From Janthinobacterium sp. (GTDB lineage Bacteria; Pseudomonadota; Gammaproteobacteria; Burkholderiales; Burkholderiaceae_D), in NCBI RefSeq assembly GCF_009923995.1, contig NZ_RFSK01000052.1, positions 1-42,547 of the forward strand: DNA of 42,547 bases, written 5' to 3'. How positions within the stretch are numbered: the stretch's first letter is position 1; the number at the start of each line of letters is the position of its first letter. Position numbers and translations under genes: made by a program. The notes beneath the pieces were generated by a model, which searched no databases, was not told where the DNA came from, and saw only the letters and a list, made by a program, of their open reading frames with translations. Positions 25,733 through 35,468 of this stretch are shown piece after piece.

Positions 25733-26695
25733 ATGTCCAGCATGAGCAGCGCACTTCACTTCAAGTCCATCAACTACACGGGCCAGGGCAGCGGCCCGCG
25801 CCTGATCGTCACGGGCGCCGTGCACGGCAATGAAACCTGCGGCACCAAGGGCATCCACCGCGTGATGGCTGAACTCGACAGCGGCGCCCTCGCCATCGTG
25901 GCCGGCAGCGTCACCTTCGTGCCCATCACCAACCCGCTGGCCTATGCCAAGGGCGTGCGCAGCGGCGACCGCAACCTGAACCGCAACCTGTTCCCGAACG
26001 ACAATCCGCAGGATTTCGAAGACCGCATCGCCAACTGGCTGTGTCCGCTGCTGGGCCAGCACGACGTGCTGCTGGATTTGCACTCGTTCAATGCCGACAG
26101 CCAGCCTTTCGTCATGGTCGGACCGCGCAACAACGACGGCCCGCTGCAACCTTTTCAACATGAAGAGAAGGAACGCGCGCTGGCGCGCCGCCTGGGCGTG
26201 CGCCGCTTCGTCGACGGCTGGCTGCATGCCTACGGCCAGGGCGTGCAGCGCCGCCTGGGCAATAGCGACCAGGTGGGCCTCGTCCTGCGCTATGGCGTGG
26301 GCACGACGGAATACATGCGTTCGACGGGCGGCTATGCGCTGACCCTGGAATGCGGCCAGCATGCGGACCCGGCCGCACCGGACGTCGCTTACCGCGCCAT
26401 CATGAACACCCTCGCCTTCCTGGGTTTCATTGACGCGCCGCAACCGGAGCCCATCGCGGACGCCGACATGGAAGCGCTGAACATGGTCGTCGTGCACGAC
26501 AAGCTGCACGCGGACGACCGCTTCATCAAGACCTGGTCCAGCTTTGACAAGGTCAAACAGGGCGAGCAGATCGGCGTGCGCGCGGACGGCACGCCCGTGA
26601 CGGCCGAGTTCGATGCCTACATCCTCTTCCCGGACGTCAACGCGCAAGCCAATGCGGAGTGGTACTACCTGGCGCGCGTGGCCAGCAGCTTCTGA
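25733..26695 (+). CDS. AstE/AspA (M14)-type zinc hydrolase
   Basis: A 320-residue protein of the succinylglutamate desuccinylase/aspartoacylase family. The zinc ligands are visible: H31-x2-E34 in GAVHGNETCG and H117 in LLDLHSF, plus the substrate-binding R-N-L-N-R-N-L-F-P (80-88). The C-terminal beta domain carries the usual family extension. The enzyme probably cleaves an N-acyl amino acid or a similar amide; the exact substrate is not clear, and there is no arginine-succinyltransferase operon around. AGGA lies just before the ATG at 25733; ATG 25742 is an alternative with better spacing. Its TGA is immediately followed by the stop of emrE on the other strand, with no bases between. Confidence 0.85.
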   Translation: MSSMSSALHFKSINYTGQGSGPRLIVTGAVHGNETCGTKGIHRVMAELDSGALAIVAGSVTFVPITNPLAYAKGVRSGDRNLNRNLFPNDNPQDFEDRIANWLCPLLGQHDVLLDLHSFNADSQPFVMVGPRNNDGPLQPFQHEEKERALARRLGVRRFVDGWLHAYGQGVQRRLGNSDQVGLVLRYGVGTTEYMRSTGGYALTLECGQHADPAAPDVAYRAIMNTLAFLGFIDAPQPEPIADADMEALNMVVVHDKLHADDRFIKTWSSFDKVKQGEQIGVRADGTPVTAEFDAYILFPDVNAQANAEWYYLARVASSF

Positions 26696-27037
26696 TCAAT
26701 GCCCGACGGACTTGGAGAACAGGTTAATCACCAGCACGCCGGCAATGATCAGCCCCAGGCCGATCAAGGCCGGCGCGTCCAGGCTCTGCTTGAACCAGAA
26801 CCAGCCGACGGCGGAAATGAGGACGATGCCCACGCCGGACCAGATCGCATACACGATGCCGGTGGGAATGACCTTCAGGGTCAGCGACAGGCACCAGAAA
26901 GCGATGGCATAGCCGATCACGGTGATGACGCTGGGCCACAAGCGGCTGAAGCCCTCGGACGCCTTCAGGGCGCTGGTGGCGATGACTTCGGCGATGATGG
27001 CGATAGCCAGGTAGCAATACGTCATGGCAAGGCTCAT
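26696..27037 (-). CDS. emrE: EmrE-type small multidrug resistance transporter
   Basis: A 113-residue protein with four membrane helices. LAIAIIAEVIATSALKASEG carries the essential membrane Glu (E17; equivalent to E14 of EmrE), and IPTGIVYAIWSGVGIVLIS is the EmrE signature in helix 3. These dual-topology dimers exchange protons for quaternary cations or guanidinium-like compounds. AAGGA lies 8 bases before the ATG at 27037. It follows sugE by 97 bases on the same strand and probably shares the guanidine-II riboswitch transcript, although a hairpin lies between them. Confidence 0.88.
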   Translation of the reverse strand: MSLAMTYCYLAIAIIAEVIATSALKASEGFSRLWPSVITVIGYAIAFWCLSLTLKVIPTGIVYAIWSGVGIVLISAVGWFWFKQSLDAPALIGLGLIIAGVLVINLFSKSVGH

Positions 27038-27071
27038 GCGGCCATCCTTTCAAGGCAGGAAAACAAGCAGG

Positions 27072-27119
27072 CCCTGCCCGTCCGCCGCCAGATCATGCTG
27101 GCGACACGGCGGCGCAGGG
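27072..27119 (-). promoter_or_regulatory. long hairpin between sugE and emrE
   Basis: On the minus strand CCCTGC pairs with GCAGGG, CCGCCG with CGGCGG and CCAG with CTGG, giving a stepped hairpin of 16 pairs in the 97-base gap. No clear U tract follows, so it may lower rather than end transcription into emrE. Confidence 0.5.
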
Positions 27120-27134
27120 CGCGTCAAAAAAGCG

Positions 27135-27455
27135 TTACTGAGGGCTGAGCAGTTTCAAGCCCAGGATACCGGACACGATCAGGGCGATGCAGGCGATGCG
27201 CGCGGCGCTGGCCGGCTCGCCCAGCACCATGATGCCGAAGATGGCCGTACCCACGGTGCCGATGCCCGTCCAGATGGCGTACGCCGTGCCCAGCGGTAAG
27301 GTGCGCAGGGCCAGGCCCAGCATCACCACGCTGCCCACCATGGAAACAGCCGTCAGCACGGAAGGCACGAGGCGGGTAAAGCCGGCGCTGTACTTGAGGC
27401 CGATGGCCCAGCCGATTTCCAGCAAGCCCGCCAATACCAGAATGATCCACGCCAT
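27135..27455 (-). CDS. sugE: SugE/Gdx guanidinium exporter (SMR family)
   Basis: A 106-residue four-helix protein, [20 protein letters not shown] with the essential E13, W-A-I-G-L-K-Y-S and [20 protein letters not shown], the SugE/Gdx type. Gdx proteins export guanidinium in exchange for protons. The ATG at 27455 has GGGAG 8 bases upstream; the longer open frame runs through the riboswitch and is not coding. A two-hairpin guanidine-II riboswitch ends 18 bases before the start codon, which independently supports guanidinium as substrate. Confidence 0.93.
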   Translation of the reverse strand: MAWIILVLAGLLEIGWAIGLKYSAGFTRLVPSVLTAVSMVGSVVMLGLALRTLPLGTAYAIWTGIGTVGTAIFGIMVLGEPASAARIACIALIVSGILGLKLLSPQ

Positions 27456-27472
27456 CACTTTTCTCCCGAGGC

Positions 27473-27525
27473 GGCAGGGTCGTCCCCGCCATGCAGCCCC
27501 GTCATCGAGCGGGGTCGTCCCCGCT
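27473..27525 (-). ncRNA. guanidine-II riboswitch (mini-ykkC) of sugE
   Basis: On the minus strand there are two 7-bp hairpins, AGCGGGG-ACGA-CCCCGCT (5' one) and GGCGGGG-ACGA-CCCTGCC (3' one), joined by 17 bases. Both tetraloops are ACGA, matching the ACGR signature. In this class guanidinium binding pairs the two loops and frees the ribosome site; here GGGAG follows directly. It lies in front of a guanidinium exporter gene, as expected. Confidence 0.93.
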
Positions 27526-27539
27526 GGAGCAAAGGCAAA

Positions 27540-27548
27540 AGTATACCA
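27540..27548 (-). promoter_or_regulatory. extended -10 promoter of the sugE riboswitch transcript
   Basis: On the minus strand TGG-TATACT is an extended -10 element. The predicted start, near 27533, lies about 8 bases before the first riboswitch hairpin. No strong -35 is seen. Confidence 0.6.
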
Positions 27549-27667
27549 TCGGGTGAAAAGTCTTGCCGCAAGCACACTATCGCTAGTGCGGCCGCTCTAA
27601 TCAAAAGTTGCCGGCAAACATGCTCGTGGCAGCATAATTGCTATACCACTCACTTTCAGGAACGACG

Positions 27668-28027
27668 ATGCTGCTACTGGCCCAGATCCTCACCGCCCTC
27701 ATCCTGCTGCTGCACGTGTACATCGTGCTGCTGGAAACCGTCCTGTTCGAGTCGCGCGGCCGCAAGGTCTTCGGCCTGAGCAAGGAAAAAGCGGACATCG
27801 TGCGCCCCGCCATGTCCAACCAGGGCTGCTACAACGGCTTTCTCGTCGCCGCGCTGGCACTGGGCTTTTTCCATCCCGACGCCGCCATCGCCCATGCCTT
27901 CACCGTGTTCGGCCTGGCGTGCATCGCCGTGGCGGGCCTGTGGGGCGCGGCCACCGTCATGACGCGCATCCTCTATTTGCAGACCGTGCCTGCCGTCCTC
28001 GCCCTGCTGTTGTTCCACTTTTCTTGA
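27668..28027 (+). CDS. DUF1304 membrane protein
   Basis: A 119-residue protein with about four hydrophobic helices. LTALILLLHVYIVLLETVLF, FGLSKEKADIVRPAMSNQGC and YNGFLVAALALG match the DUF1304 family of small inner-membrane proteins of unknown function. The ATG at 27668 has AGGAA 6 bases upstream. It is divergent from sugE. A GC-rich hairpin follows its stop. Confidence 0.85.
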   Translation: MLLLAQILTALILLLHVYIVLLETVLFESRGRKVFGLSKEKADIVRPAMSNQGCYNGFLVAALALGFFHPDAAIAHAFTVFGLACIAVAGLWGAATVMTRILYLQTVPAVLALLLFHFS

Positions 28028-28032
28028 TCCTG

Positions 28033-28058
28033 CCGGGGCGGCCCTGGCGGCCGCCCGG
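28033..28058 (+). terminator. GC-rich hairpin after the DUF1304 gene
   Basis: CCGGGGCGGCC and GGCCGCCCGG pair with one bulged G around a 5-base loop, 5 bases after the stop. Only CTTCC follows, so intrinsic termination is doubtful. Confidence 0.4.
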
Positions 28059-28104
28059 CGCCCGCCTTCCCTGAAAAATCCACGCGCCGGCACGTTTTCC
28101 ACTT

Positions 28105-28124
28105 ATATCGTAATATACCGATAT
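28105..28124. promoter_or_regulatory. candidate ArsR operator 1
   Basis: ATATCG-N8-CGATAT, an AT-rich inverted repeat in the promoter region of the arsR-type gene, stands out from the GC-rich surroundings. ArsR proteins typically bind such repeats over their own promoter. Confidence 0.5.
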
Positions 28125-28140
28125 TGAAATTCAAAAAAGA

Positions 28141-28154
28141 CGATACATATATCG
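28141..28154. promoter_or_regulatory. candidate ArsR operator 2
   Basis: CGATA-N4-TATCG, sharing the ATCG/CGAT core with the repeat at 28105-28124. Two such sites 17 bases apart suggest cooperative binding. Confidence 0.45.
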
Positions 28155-28186
28155 CCTACAGACGAACATCGATCAGGAGAAACACC

Positions 28187-28483
28187 ATGGATATCGACGC
28201 CATCCACAAGGCGCTGGCCAATCCCGTGCGGCGGCAGATCCTGCAATGGCTGAAGGAACCGGAGCAGCATTTCGCCCAGCAAGACCATCCGCTCGACTTT
28301 GGCGTCTGTGCGGGATTGATCGACCGCAAGCTGGACCTGTCGCAATCGACGGTCTCGGCCCACCTGGCCACCTTGCAGAAGGCCGGCTTGATTTCCGCCA
28401 GAAAAGTTGGCCAATGGAGTTTCTTCAAGCGCAATGAAGACACCATTCAGGCGTTTCTGGAGCACATGCAGCAAGGTTTGTAA
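28187..28483 (+). CDS. ArsR-family transcriptional regulator
   Basis: A 98-residue winged-helix repressor: MDIDAIHKALANPVRRQILQ, then LDLSQSTVSAHLATLQKAGL (recognition helix) and ISARKVGQWSFFKRNEDTI (wing). There is a single Cys (about residue 42, in FGVCAGL) and no classical C-x-C metal box, so it probably senses an organic electrophile or redox change rather than arsenic. AGGAGA lies 7 bases before the ATG at 28187. It lies 56 bases upstream of an Old Yellow Enzyme gene, its likely target, and two AT-rich inverted repeats precede it. Confidence 0.88.
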   Translation: MDIDAIHKALANPVRRQILQWLKEPEQHFAQQDHPLDFGVCAGLIDRKLDLSQSTVSAHLATLQKAGLISARKVGQWSFFKRNEDTIQAFLEHMQQGL

Positions 28484-28539
28484 CAGCAGCCCCATCCATA
28501 TCGCCGTTCGCGGCACTCTCGACAGGAAAGATAACAATC

Positions 28540-29601
28540 ATGACAACCTTATTCGACCCCATCACCATTGGCAGCCTGCAACTGAAAAACCGCATCATCA
28601 TGGCGCCGCTGACCCGTTCGCGTGCCGGCAATCCGGGCCGCGTGCCCAACGCCCTGATGGCCGAGTACTACGCGCAGCGCACCTCGGCCGGCATGATCAT
28701 TTCGGAAGCGACGGCCGTCACGCCGCAGGGCGTGGGCTATGCCGACACGCCGGGCATCTGGTCCGACGAGCAGGTGGAAGGCTGGAAACATATCACCAAG
28801 GCCGTGCATGACGCGGGCGGCCTGATCGTGCTGCAACTGTGGCACGTGGGCCGCATTTCCGCGCCCGTGTTCCTCGACGGCGACTTGCCCGTGGCACCGA
28901 GCGCCGTCAAGCCGGCCGGCCACGTGAGCCTGGTGCGTCCGAAACAGGAATTCGTCACGCCGCGCGCGCTGGACACGGAAGAGATTCCCGGCATCGTGGC
29001 GGCGTACCGCCTGGGCGCCGAAAATGCGAAAAAAGCGGGCTTCGACGGCGTGGAAATCCACGGCGCCAACGGCTACCTGCTCGACCAGTTCCTGCAAGAC
29101 AGCACGAACTTGCGCACCGACAACTACGGCGGCTCCATTGAAAACCGTGCCCGCCTGATGCTGGAAGTGACGGACGCATGCATCGAAGTCTGGGGCGCGG
29201 ACAAGGTGGGCATGCACCTGGCGCCGCGCCGCGATGCGCACGACATGGGCGATTCCAATCCGCGCGCCACCTTCGGCTACGTGGCCCGCGAACTGGGCAA
29301 GCGCGGCATCGCCTTCATCTGCGCGCGCGAAGCGCTGGGCGAAGACCGCCTGGGGCCTTACCTGAAACAGGAATTCGGCGGCGTCTACATCGCCAACGAG
29401 AAAATGGACAAGGCGGCGGCCGAAGCCCTGCTGGCCAAGGGCGAAGCCGATGCCGTGGCCTTTGGCCTATGGTTCATCGCCAACCCGGACCTGCCGGTGC
29501 GCCTGCGCAGCGACGCGCCCTTGAACCCGCTGAACCCGGATACCCTGTACGCGCCCGATGCAAGCGGCTACACGGACTATCCCGCCCTCGCGCAGGCTTG
29601 A
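28540..29601 (+). CDS. nemA: Old Yellow Enzyme-family alkene reductase (NemA-like)
   Basis: A 353-residue FMN-dependent TIM-barrel enzyme that reduces activated C=C bonds (N-ethylmaleimide, enones, nitro-esters) with NAD(P)H. Seen: NRIIMAPLTRSRAG at the N-terminus, substrate-binding H174 and N177 with Y179 in E-I-H-G-A-N-G-Y-L-L-D-Q-F, and S-x-N-L-R-T-D-N-Y-G-G-S. Length and motifs are normal for NemA/PETN reductase. An AGGAAAG lies 8-12 bases upstream. It forms a pair with the arsR-type gene, as many nem operons have a repressor relieved by electrophiles. It is followed by a minisatellite and a long hairpin terminator. Confidence 0.92.
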   Translation: MTTLFDPITIGSLQLKNRIIMAPLTRSRAGNPGRVPNALMAEYYAQRTSAGMIISEATAVTPQGVGYADTPGIWSDEQVEGWKHITKAVHDAGGLIVLQLWHVGRISAPVFLDGDLPVAPSAVKPAGHVSLVRPKQEFVTPRALDTEEIPGIVAAYRLGAENAKKAGFDGVEIHGANGYLLDQFLQDSTNLRTDNYGGSIENRARLMLEVTDACIEVWGADKVGMHLAPRRDAHDMGDSNPRATFGYVARELGKRGIAFICAREALGEDRLGPYLKQEFGGVYIANEKMDKAAAEALLAKGEADAVAFGLWFIANPDLPVRLRSDAPLNPLNPDTLYAPDASGYTDYPALAQA

Positions 29602-29607
29602 GCGTTG

Positions 29608-29673
29608 CCTGAGCTGGGCCTGAGCTGGGCCTGAGCTGGGCCTGAGCGGGAACTGAGCGGGAACTGAGCGGCA
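29608..29673. repeat. six tandem 11-bp repeats
   Basis: Three copies of CCTGAGCTGGG, then CCTGAGCGGGA, ACTGAGCGGGA and ACTGAGCGGCA, immediately after the nemA stop. The later copies diverge stepwise. A non-coding minisatellite likely to vary in copy number. Confidence 0.85.
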
Positions 29674-29711
29674 CCCGGGCAGCACCGGGCCGGGCCGCTC
29701 CTGCCTCCCTG

Positions 29712-29773
29712 ACGGCGGGCGCAACGATGCAATCGCAGCTGGCTGCGTGACCATCGCGGCGCCCGCCGTTTTT
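29712..29773 (+). terminator. long-stem terminator of the arsR-nemA operon
   Basis: ACGGCGGGCGC (29712-29722) pairs with GCGCCCGCCGT (29759-29769). Inside, CGATG/CATCG and CGCAG/CTGCG pair as well, giving one long interrupted hairpin, followed by TTTTT. Confidence 0.8.
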
Positions 29774-29798
29774 GCTTGCCGACGGCTGGCCGCCAGGC

Positions 29799-30044
29799 TT
29801 AACGCCAGCGCCGCCGCGCCGGACGGGCCGGCCGGCGCGCCTGCGCGCTGCTGAAGACGCGGTGTATCACCTCGGCCGGCACGGCGTGTTCGCGCAGGTA
29901 GGCCGTCGCGACTGTCCTGCCCAGGGCGTGATGGAAAGCAACGCCGCGCTCGACGAGCTCGGCCATCACCTTGTCCATCCTGACATTGTCCCCACTATCA
30001 TCCCCGTCCTTGTCCCCACTTGCTGCATCGATGCGGTTTTTCAT
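29799..30044 (-). CDS. small basic-tailed protein, unknown function
   Basis: An 81-residue protein, MKNRIDAASGDKDGDDSGDN, then a central helical part (RMDKVMAELVERGVAFHHAL GRTVATAYLREHAVPAEVI) and an Arg/Pro-rich tail (ARRPARPARRRWR). GGAG lies 7 bases before the ATG at 30044; the longer frame to 30104 lacks a site. No signal peptide and no known domain. The acidic N-terminus and strongly basic C-terminus suggest nucleic-acid or self-association, but that is inference. It is convergent with nemA and divergent from the PlsC-like gene. Confidence 0.6.
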   Translation of the reverse strand: MKNRIDAASGDKDGDDSGDNVRMDKVMAELVERGVAFHHALGRTVATAYLREHAVPAEVIHRVFSSAQARRPARPARRRWR

Positions 30045-30187
30045 GCTATGGCTCCATATCCAGCGGGTTAGCACTGCATCCCATTTTGACCACACGGCGC
30101 GCATTTAGTGCCCCGCATTGTGAGCAAGCATGGTTAAAATGGCAGCATCACTAGCCCCGGCACCGCATAAATAGCGGCCTCGGCTGC

Positions 30188-30216
30188 TTGTCGCCACCGT
30201 CAGCCCCGTATAGAAT
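30188..30216 (+). promoter_or_regulatory. sigma-70 promoter for the PlsC-like gene
   Basis: TTGTCG (30188-30193) and TAGAAT (30211-30216) with 17 bases between. The predicted start is near 30223, about 80 bases before the ATG. Confidence 0.5.
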
Positions 30217-30302
30217 GCCTGCGCAGAATTTTTGCCGCAAAGAAAATGGCCACCAGCGCCATCATATAAAAACAGAGACACGCACATCACTAAAGGGTAT
30301 CC

Positions 30303-30911
30303 ATGGACGATTTATTTGTACAAGCGGGCGATTTGCCGACCTGGCACCAGCGCTGCGCGCTGCGGGTGCTGCACCTGTTCGGCTGGCGCATGCGCTTTCG
30401 CCCCCTGCCCGGTCCGCGCGGCATCGCCGTCGTCTACCCGCACACGTCGAACTGGGATTTCATGGTGGGCCTGTTCGGCAAATGGGCGCTGGCCCTGCCA
30501 TTCCGCTGGCTGGCCAAGGATTCGCTGTTCCGCGGTCCGCTGGGCAAGGTGCTGCGCTACCTGGGCGGCGAGCCCGTCGACCGCAGCACCACCAGCGGCA
30601 CCATCCAGCGCCAGGCCGAACGCATGCAGGCGGCCGACTGGTACTGGCTGGCCATCACGCCCGAGGCGACGCGCAGCTACCGCCCCAACTGGAAGAGCGG
30701 CTTTTACCACCTGGCGCTGGCCGCCAAGGTCCCGCTGCTGCTCGTCTACATCGACTACCCGAACAAGGTGCTGGGCGTCGTCGACCATTTGTACCTGACG
30801 GGCGACAAGGAGGCCGACATGGCCGCCATTGCCGCCGTGTATGCGGGCCACCAGGGCTTGCACCCGGAAAACGCGGCGCCCATCGTGCTGTCCGAACGCA
30901 AGCCCGGTTAA
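30303..30911 (+). CDS. PlsC-like acyltransferase
   Basis: A 202-residue protein of the glycerophosphate acyltransferase superfamily. The catalytic H-x4-D motif is H47-T-S-N-W-D52. The second motif reads ITPEATRS in place of the usual E-G-T-R-S, with Ala for Gly. Family members acylate lysophosphatidate, but short proteins like this one are of unproven substrate. AAAGGG lies 5 bases before the ATG. The stop overlaps that of hupE on the other strand (TTAA shared), so the convergent genes overlap by 4 bases. Confidence 0.82.
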   Translation: MDDLFVQAGDLPTWHQRCALRVLHLFGWRMRFRPLPGPRGIAVVYPHTSNWDFMVGLFGKWALALPFRWLAKDSLFRGPLGKVLRYLGGEPVDRSTTSGTIQRQAERMQAADWYWLAITPEATRSYRPNWKSGFYHLALAAKVPLLLVYIDYPNKVLGVVDHLYLTGDKEADMAAIAAVYAGHQGLHPENAAPIVLSERKPG

Positions 30912-31468
30912 TTCATTCCCATCAGCACGACCCCGGCGGCGGCCAGGGCCACGCCGGCCAGGCGCAGCACGCGCTCTGCCAGCACCTGACCGATGAAGCG
31001 GCCCGCAAACAGCAGGATGGCCGAGGCCAGCATGAAGCCCAAGGCGGCAGCGGCAGCCGGCAATTCCTGACCATGCGCATTCCCATGCGCCAGCGCAAAG
31101 ATCCCCACCAGGCCCACGGCCAGCCAGTTCGGCACGGCCAGCGCCAGCGCGATGGCCAGTCCCACCAGCACCACCGTGGCGGCGATGCCTGTTTCCAGCC
31201 CCGGCACCGTCAAGCCCGCCATGCCGGCCAGCGCACCAAACAGCATCATGCCGAGAAAGGTGGCGGGCTGGGCCAGGCCGCGGCGCTGCTGGCCGCCCCA
31301 GATGCCCACGCCCAGCATGGCCAGCAAATGGTCGATGCCCGTGAACGGGTGGGCCAGGCCGGCCAGGAAGCCGGCGCCGTCGCCATGGCCGGGATGGGCC
31401 ATGGCCGGCAAGGCCAGCAGGCACAGCGCCGCCACGGCGGCTGTCTGTTGCATCAGTCTTGCGCTCAT
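30908..31468 (-). CDS. ureJ: HupE/UreJ-family nickel permease
   Basis: A 186-residue inner-membrane protein with a cleavable-looking N-terminus ([18 protein letters not shown]) and about six hydrophobic helices. The family signature H-x5-D-H is H40-P-F-T-G-I-D46-H47. HupE/UreJ proteins bring nickel into the cell for urease or hydrogenase. The ATG overlaps the ureG stop (ATGA), and AAGGAG lies 7 bases upstream, so it is coupled to ureG as the last gene of the urease operon. Calling it ureJ rests on the context; hupE is the other common name. Confidence 0.88.
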   Translation of the reverse strand: MSARLMQQTAAVAALCLLALPAMAHPGHGDGAGFLAGLAHPFTGIDHLLAMLGVGIWGGQQRRGLAQPATFLGMMLFGALAGMAGLTVPGLETGIAATVVLVGLAIALALAVPNWLAVGLVGIFALAHGNAHGQELPAAAAALGFMLASAILLFAGRFIGQVLAERVLRLAGVALAAAGVVLMGMN

Positions 31469-32103
31469 TGCAGCTCCTTGCCGGGTTGGTCGAGCAAACC
31501 TTGCTCGCGGATAAAATCGATCACCACCTGCACGCCATCGCCGCTGCGCAGGTTGGTAAACACGAAGGGGCGCTCGCCACGCATGCGTTTGGCGTCCTGC
31601 CCCATCACATCCAGGTTGGCGCCCACATACGGTGCCAGGTCCGTCTTGTTGATAATAAGCAAATCGGAACGCGTAATGCCGGGGCCGCCCTTGCGCGGGA
31701 TTTTTTCGCCGCCGGCCACGTCGATCACGTAAATCGTCAGGTCCGACAGTTCCGGGCTGAAGGTGGCAGCCAGATTGTCCCCGCCCGATTCGACCAGGAT
31801 CAAATCGAGGTCGGGAAAGTCCGCCTGCATGCGGGCGATGGCTTCCAGGTTGATGGACGCGTCTTCGCGGATGGCCGTGTGCGGGCAGCCGCCCGTCTCC
31901 ACGCCCATCAGGCGCTCGGCCGGCAAGGCATCGGCGCGCAGCAGGATTTCCATGTCTTCCTTGGTGTAGATGTCGTTCGTGATGACGGCCATGTCGTAGC
32001 GTTCGCGCATGCCCTTGCACAGCATTTCGCACAGGGCCGTCTTGCCCGAGCCGACGGGGCCGCCGATGCCCACGCGCAGGGGATTGGAGGTAATTGAAGT
32101 CAT
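31465..32103 (-). CDS. ureG: urease accessory GTPase UreG
   Basis: A 212-residue SIMIBI-class GTPase that delivers nickel to urease. Seen: P-loop G-G-P-V-G-S-G-K-T (14-22), nickel-binding C73-P-H75, switch region VESGGDNL and N-K-T-D (152-155). GAGAGA lies 7-8 bases before the ATG. It works as a dimer with UreF and UreD on the apo-urease. Length and motifs are normal. Confidence 0.97.
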   Translation of the reverse strand: MTSITSNPLRVGIGGPVGSGKTALCEMLCKGMRERYDMAVITNDIYTKEDMEILLRADALPAERLMGVETGGCPHTAIREDASINLEAIARMQADFPDLDLILVESGGDNLAATFSPELSDLTIYVIDVAGGEKIPRKGGPGITRSDLLIINKTDLAPYVGANLDVMGQDAKRMRGERPFVFTNLRSGDGVQVVIDFIREQGLLDQPGKELQ

Positions 32104-32125
32104 ATATGGTCTCTCATTGTCAGGT

Positions 32126-32809
32126 TCAGGAACGGTACAGGCGGCTGTACTGCACTTCGTGCCGCATCGACAGCAAGGACAGGCCGGGCGCCCAGTTGCC
32201 CATTTCGTCGTCGTGCAAGGTTTGCGCCGTCAGCGCCGCCGCTTCCAGATCAGGGCGCAGCGACAGCAGCAGGCGCTGGCCCGCCACCTGCCCCAGCGGC
32301 ACGGATTTCACGCACACGAGCACCTGGTTTTCCGCCCAGGCGAACAGCATGGCCAGCAGCGCCTCTTCGCGCGGGATGGCCAGCGCCGCCACGGCGCAGG
32401 CATACGCGGTGGGCAAGGCCACCTCCGGCTGGCCCTGCAGCATGTCAATCAGGACACCGTCGGCCACGCCCAGTTCGGCCAGCAATTTGGTCAGCGAATA
32501 GCCCATCTGGATGGTCTCGGCGCGAAATTCCGCCGTGTCGCGCGAAGCGATCAAGCGCTCGCTCCAGCGCTGCACGGCGCACAGGTCCTGGTCTTCGAAC
32601 GCCTGCATCAAACGCCAGCACAGGGGCGCCTCCCAGCGCGCCACCACCTGCGCCAGATGCCCGGCGATCCACGCGCGCGCCGTGGCCGCGTCATGTACCA
32701 GGCCGGATTCGAGCGCCGCCTCCAGTCCCTGCGAATAGCTGTAGGCGCCGATCGGCAAGGCCGGGCTGGCGAACTGCAGCAGATGCAGCAGGGCCGACGC
32801 CTGCATCAT
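32126..32809 (-). CDS. ureF: urease accessory protein UreF
   Basis: A 227-residue all-helical protein, [20 protein letters not shown] through [13 protein letters not shown], typical UreF. It binds UreD and controls the UreG GTPase during nickel insertion. Its ATG overlaps the ureE stop by 4 bases, indicating translational coupling. Two tandem ATG codons (32809, 32806) are possible. Confidence 0.96.
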   Translation of the reverse strand: MMQASALLHLLQFASPALPIGAYSYSQGLEAALESGLVHDAATARAWIAGHLAQVVARWEAPLCWRLMQAFEDQDLCAVQRWSERLIASRDTAEFRAETIQMGYSLTKLLAELGVADGVLIDMLQGQPEVALPTAYACAVAALAIPREEALLAMLFAWAENQVLVCVKSVPLGQVAGQRLLLSLRPDLEAAALTAQTLHDDEMGNWAPGLSLLSMRHEVQYSRLYRS

Positions 32810-33330
32810 GCGGCGCCCGGCGTATCACCGGGGCGGTGGATTTTCTGCCGCAGCGGCACGGGCGCCAGCAAGTGCTGGCCATGGCCGTCGTGGTGGCCGT
32901 GGCCGCCGCCATAGGCGCCCGCCTCGGGCTCGAACGGCGCGCTTTCTTCCGTCACCAATGCCTGCAAGCCTTCCAGCATCTCCTTCAATACCGGGTCCTT
33001 GCGGATGCGCAGAAAGCCGTCGCCCACCTGCGCCTGCGTATGGCGGTTCCCCAAATGAAAAGCGCAGCGCAGCAGGGTGTGGGCGTCCGCGCAGCGCACC
33101 AGGTAGGTGGGTTCGCGCGCGGCGACGATCTGCACCACCGCGCCTTCCGGGCCCGTCATGCGCTCGCCGTCGCGCAGCACCGTGCCGCGCACGGTAAACA
33201 CGGCCACCTCCTCGCCATTCGACAGCACGGCGCGCAGCCGGCATTTTTCGCGCTGGTCATAGGGCAGCACGAGTTGTGCGACGGGCGGGCGGCCATCGTC
33301 CGCCGCCAGTTTGGTATGTAAGGTGAGCAT
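32806..33330 (-). CDS. ureE: urease nickel chaperone UreE
   Basis: A 174-residue nickel-binding metallochaperone. It has the UreE N-terminal and C-terminal (FHLGNRHTQAQV) domains and a His-rich tail (GGGHGHHDGHGQH) that binds extra nickel. CAGGAGA lies 4-5 bases before the ATG. It follows ureC by 12 bases. Confidence 0.96.
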   Translation of the reverse strand: MLTLHTKLAADDGRPPVAQLVLPYDQREKCRLRAVLSNGEEVAVFTVRGTVLRDGERMTGPEGAVVQIVAAREPTYLVRCADAHTLLRCAFHLGNRHTQAQVGDGFLRIRKDPVLKEMLEGLQALVTEESAPFEPEAGAYGGGHGHHDGHGQHLLAPVPLRQKIHRPGDTPGAA

Positions 33331-33342
33331 GATGTCTCCTGC

Positions 33343-35043
<1,701 letters not shown>

Positions 35044-35044
35044 C

Positions 35045-35374
35045 TCAATCCTTTCCCGGTGGAGTATCCTGCAATTCGCCCATCACTTCGCCATTGAAGC
35101 CGAAGACCTTGCGCTCGCCCGCCAGCGCCACCAGTTCCACCGTGCGCTGCTGGCCCGGCTCGAAGCGCACGGCCGTGCCGGCCGTGATATTGAGGCGCAT
35201 GCCGTAGGCGCGCCAGCGCTCGAAGGCCAGCGCCGGATTGACTTCGAAAAAGTGGAAGTGCGAGCCCACCTGGATGGGCCGGTCGCCCCGGTTGGCCACC
35301 ACCACGGTGGCCGTGGCGCGGCCCGCATTGAGGCTGATTTCGCCCTCTTCCAATCTGTATTCGCCTGGTGTCAT
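35045..35374 (-). CDS. ureB: urease subunit beta
   Basis: A 109-residue structural subunit, [20 protein letters not shown], with [13 protein letters not shown] and [20 protein letters not shown]. Normal size for a three-subunit bacterial urease. It lies 94 bases after ureA, a longer gap than elsewhere in the operon, with a 7-bp hairpin in it. Confidence 0.97.
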   Translation of the reverse strand: MTPGEYRLEEGEISLNAGRATATVVVANRGDRPIQVGSHFHFFEVNPALAFERWRAYGMRLNITAGTAVRFEPGQQRTVELVALAGERKVFGFNGEVMGELQDTPPGKD

Positions 35375-35406
35375 GATGGTTTCCTTCTTCTATGCGCTGG
35401 TCGCTG

Positions 35407-35423
35407 GCCGGCGGATCGCCGGC
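35407..35423. repeat. hairpin in the ureA-ureB gap
   Basis: GCCGGCG-GAT-CGCCGGC, perfect 7-bp arms with a 3-base loop. On the minus strand a U run precedes it rather than follows, so it is not an intrinsic terminator; it could protect or cleave the mRNA between ureA and ureB. Confidence 0.45.
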
Positions 35424-35468
35424 GCAAAAACAGCCAAGGCGCGGGTGGCGCCCTGGCCGCTCGAAAAA

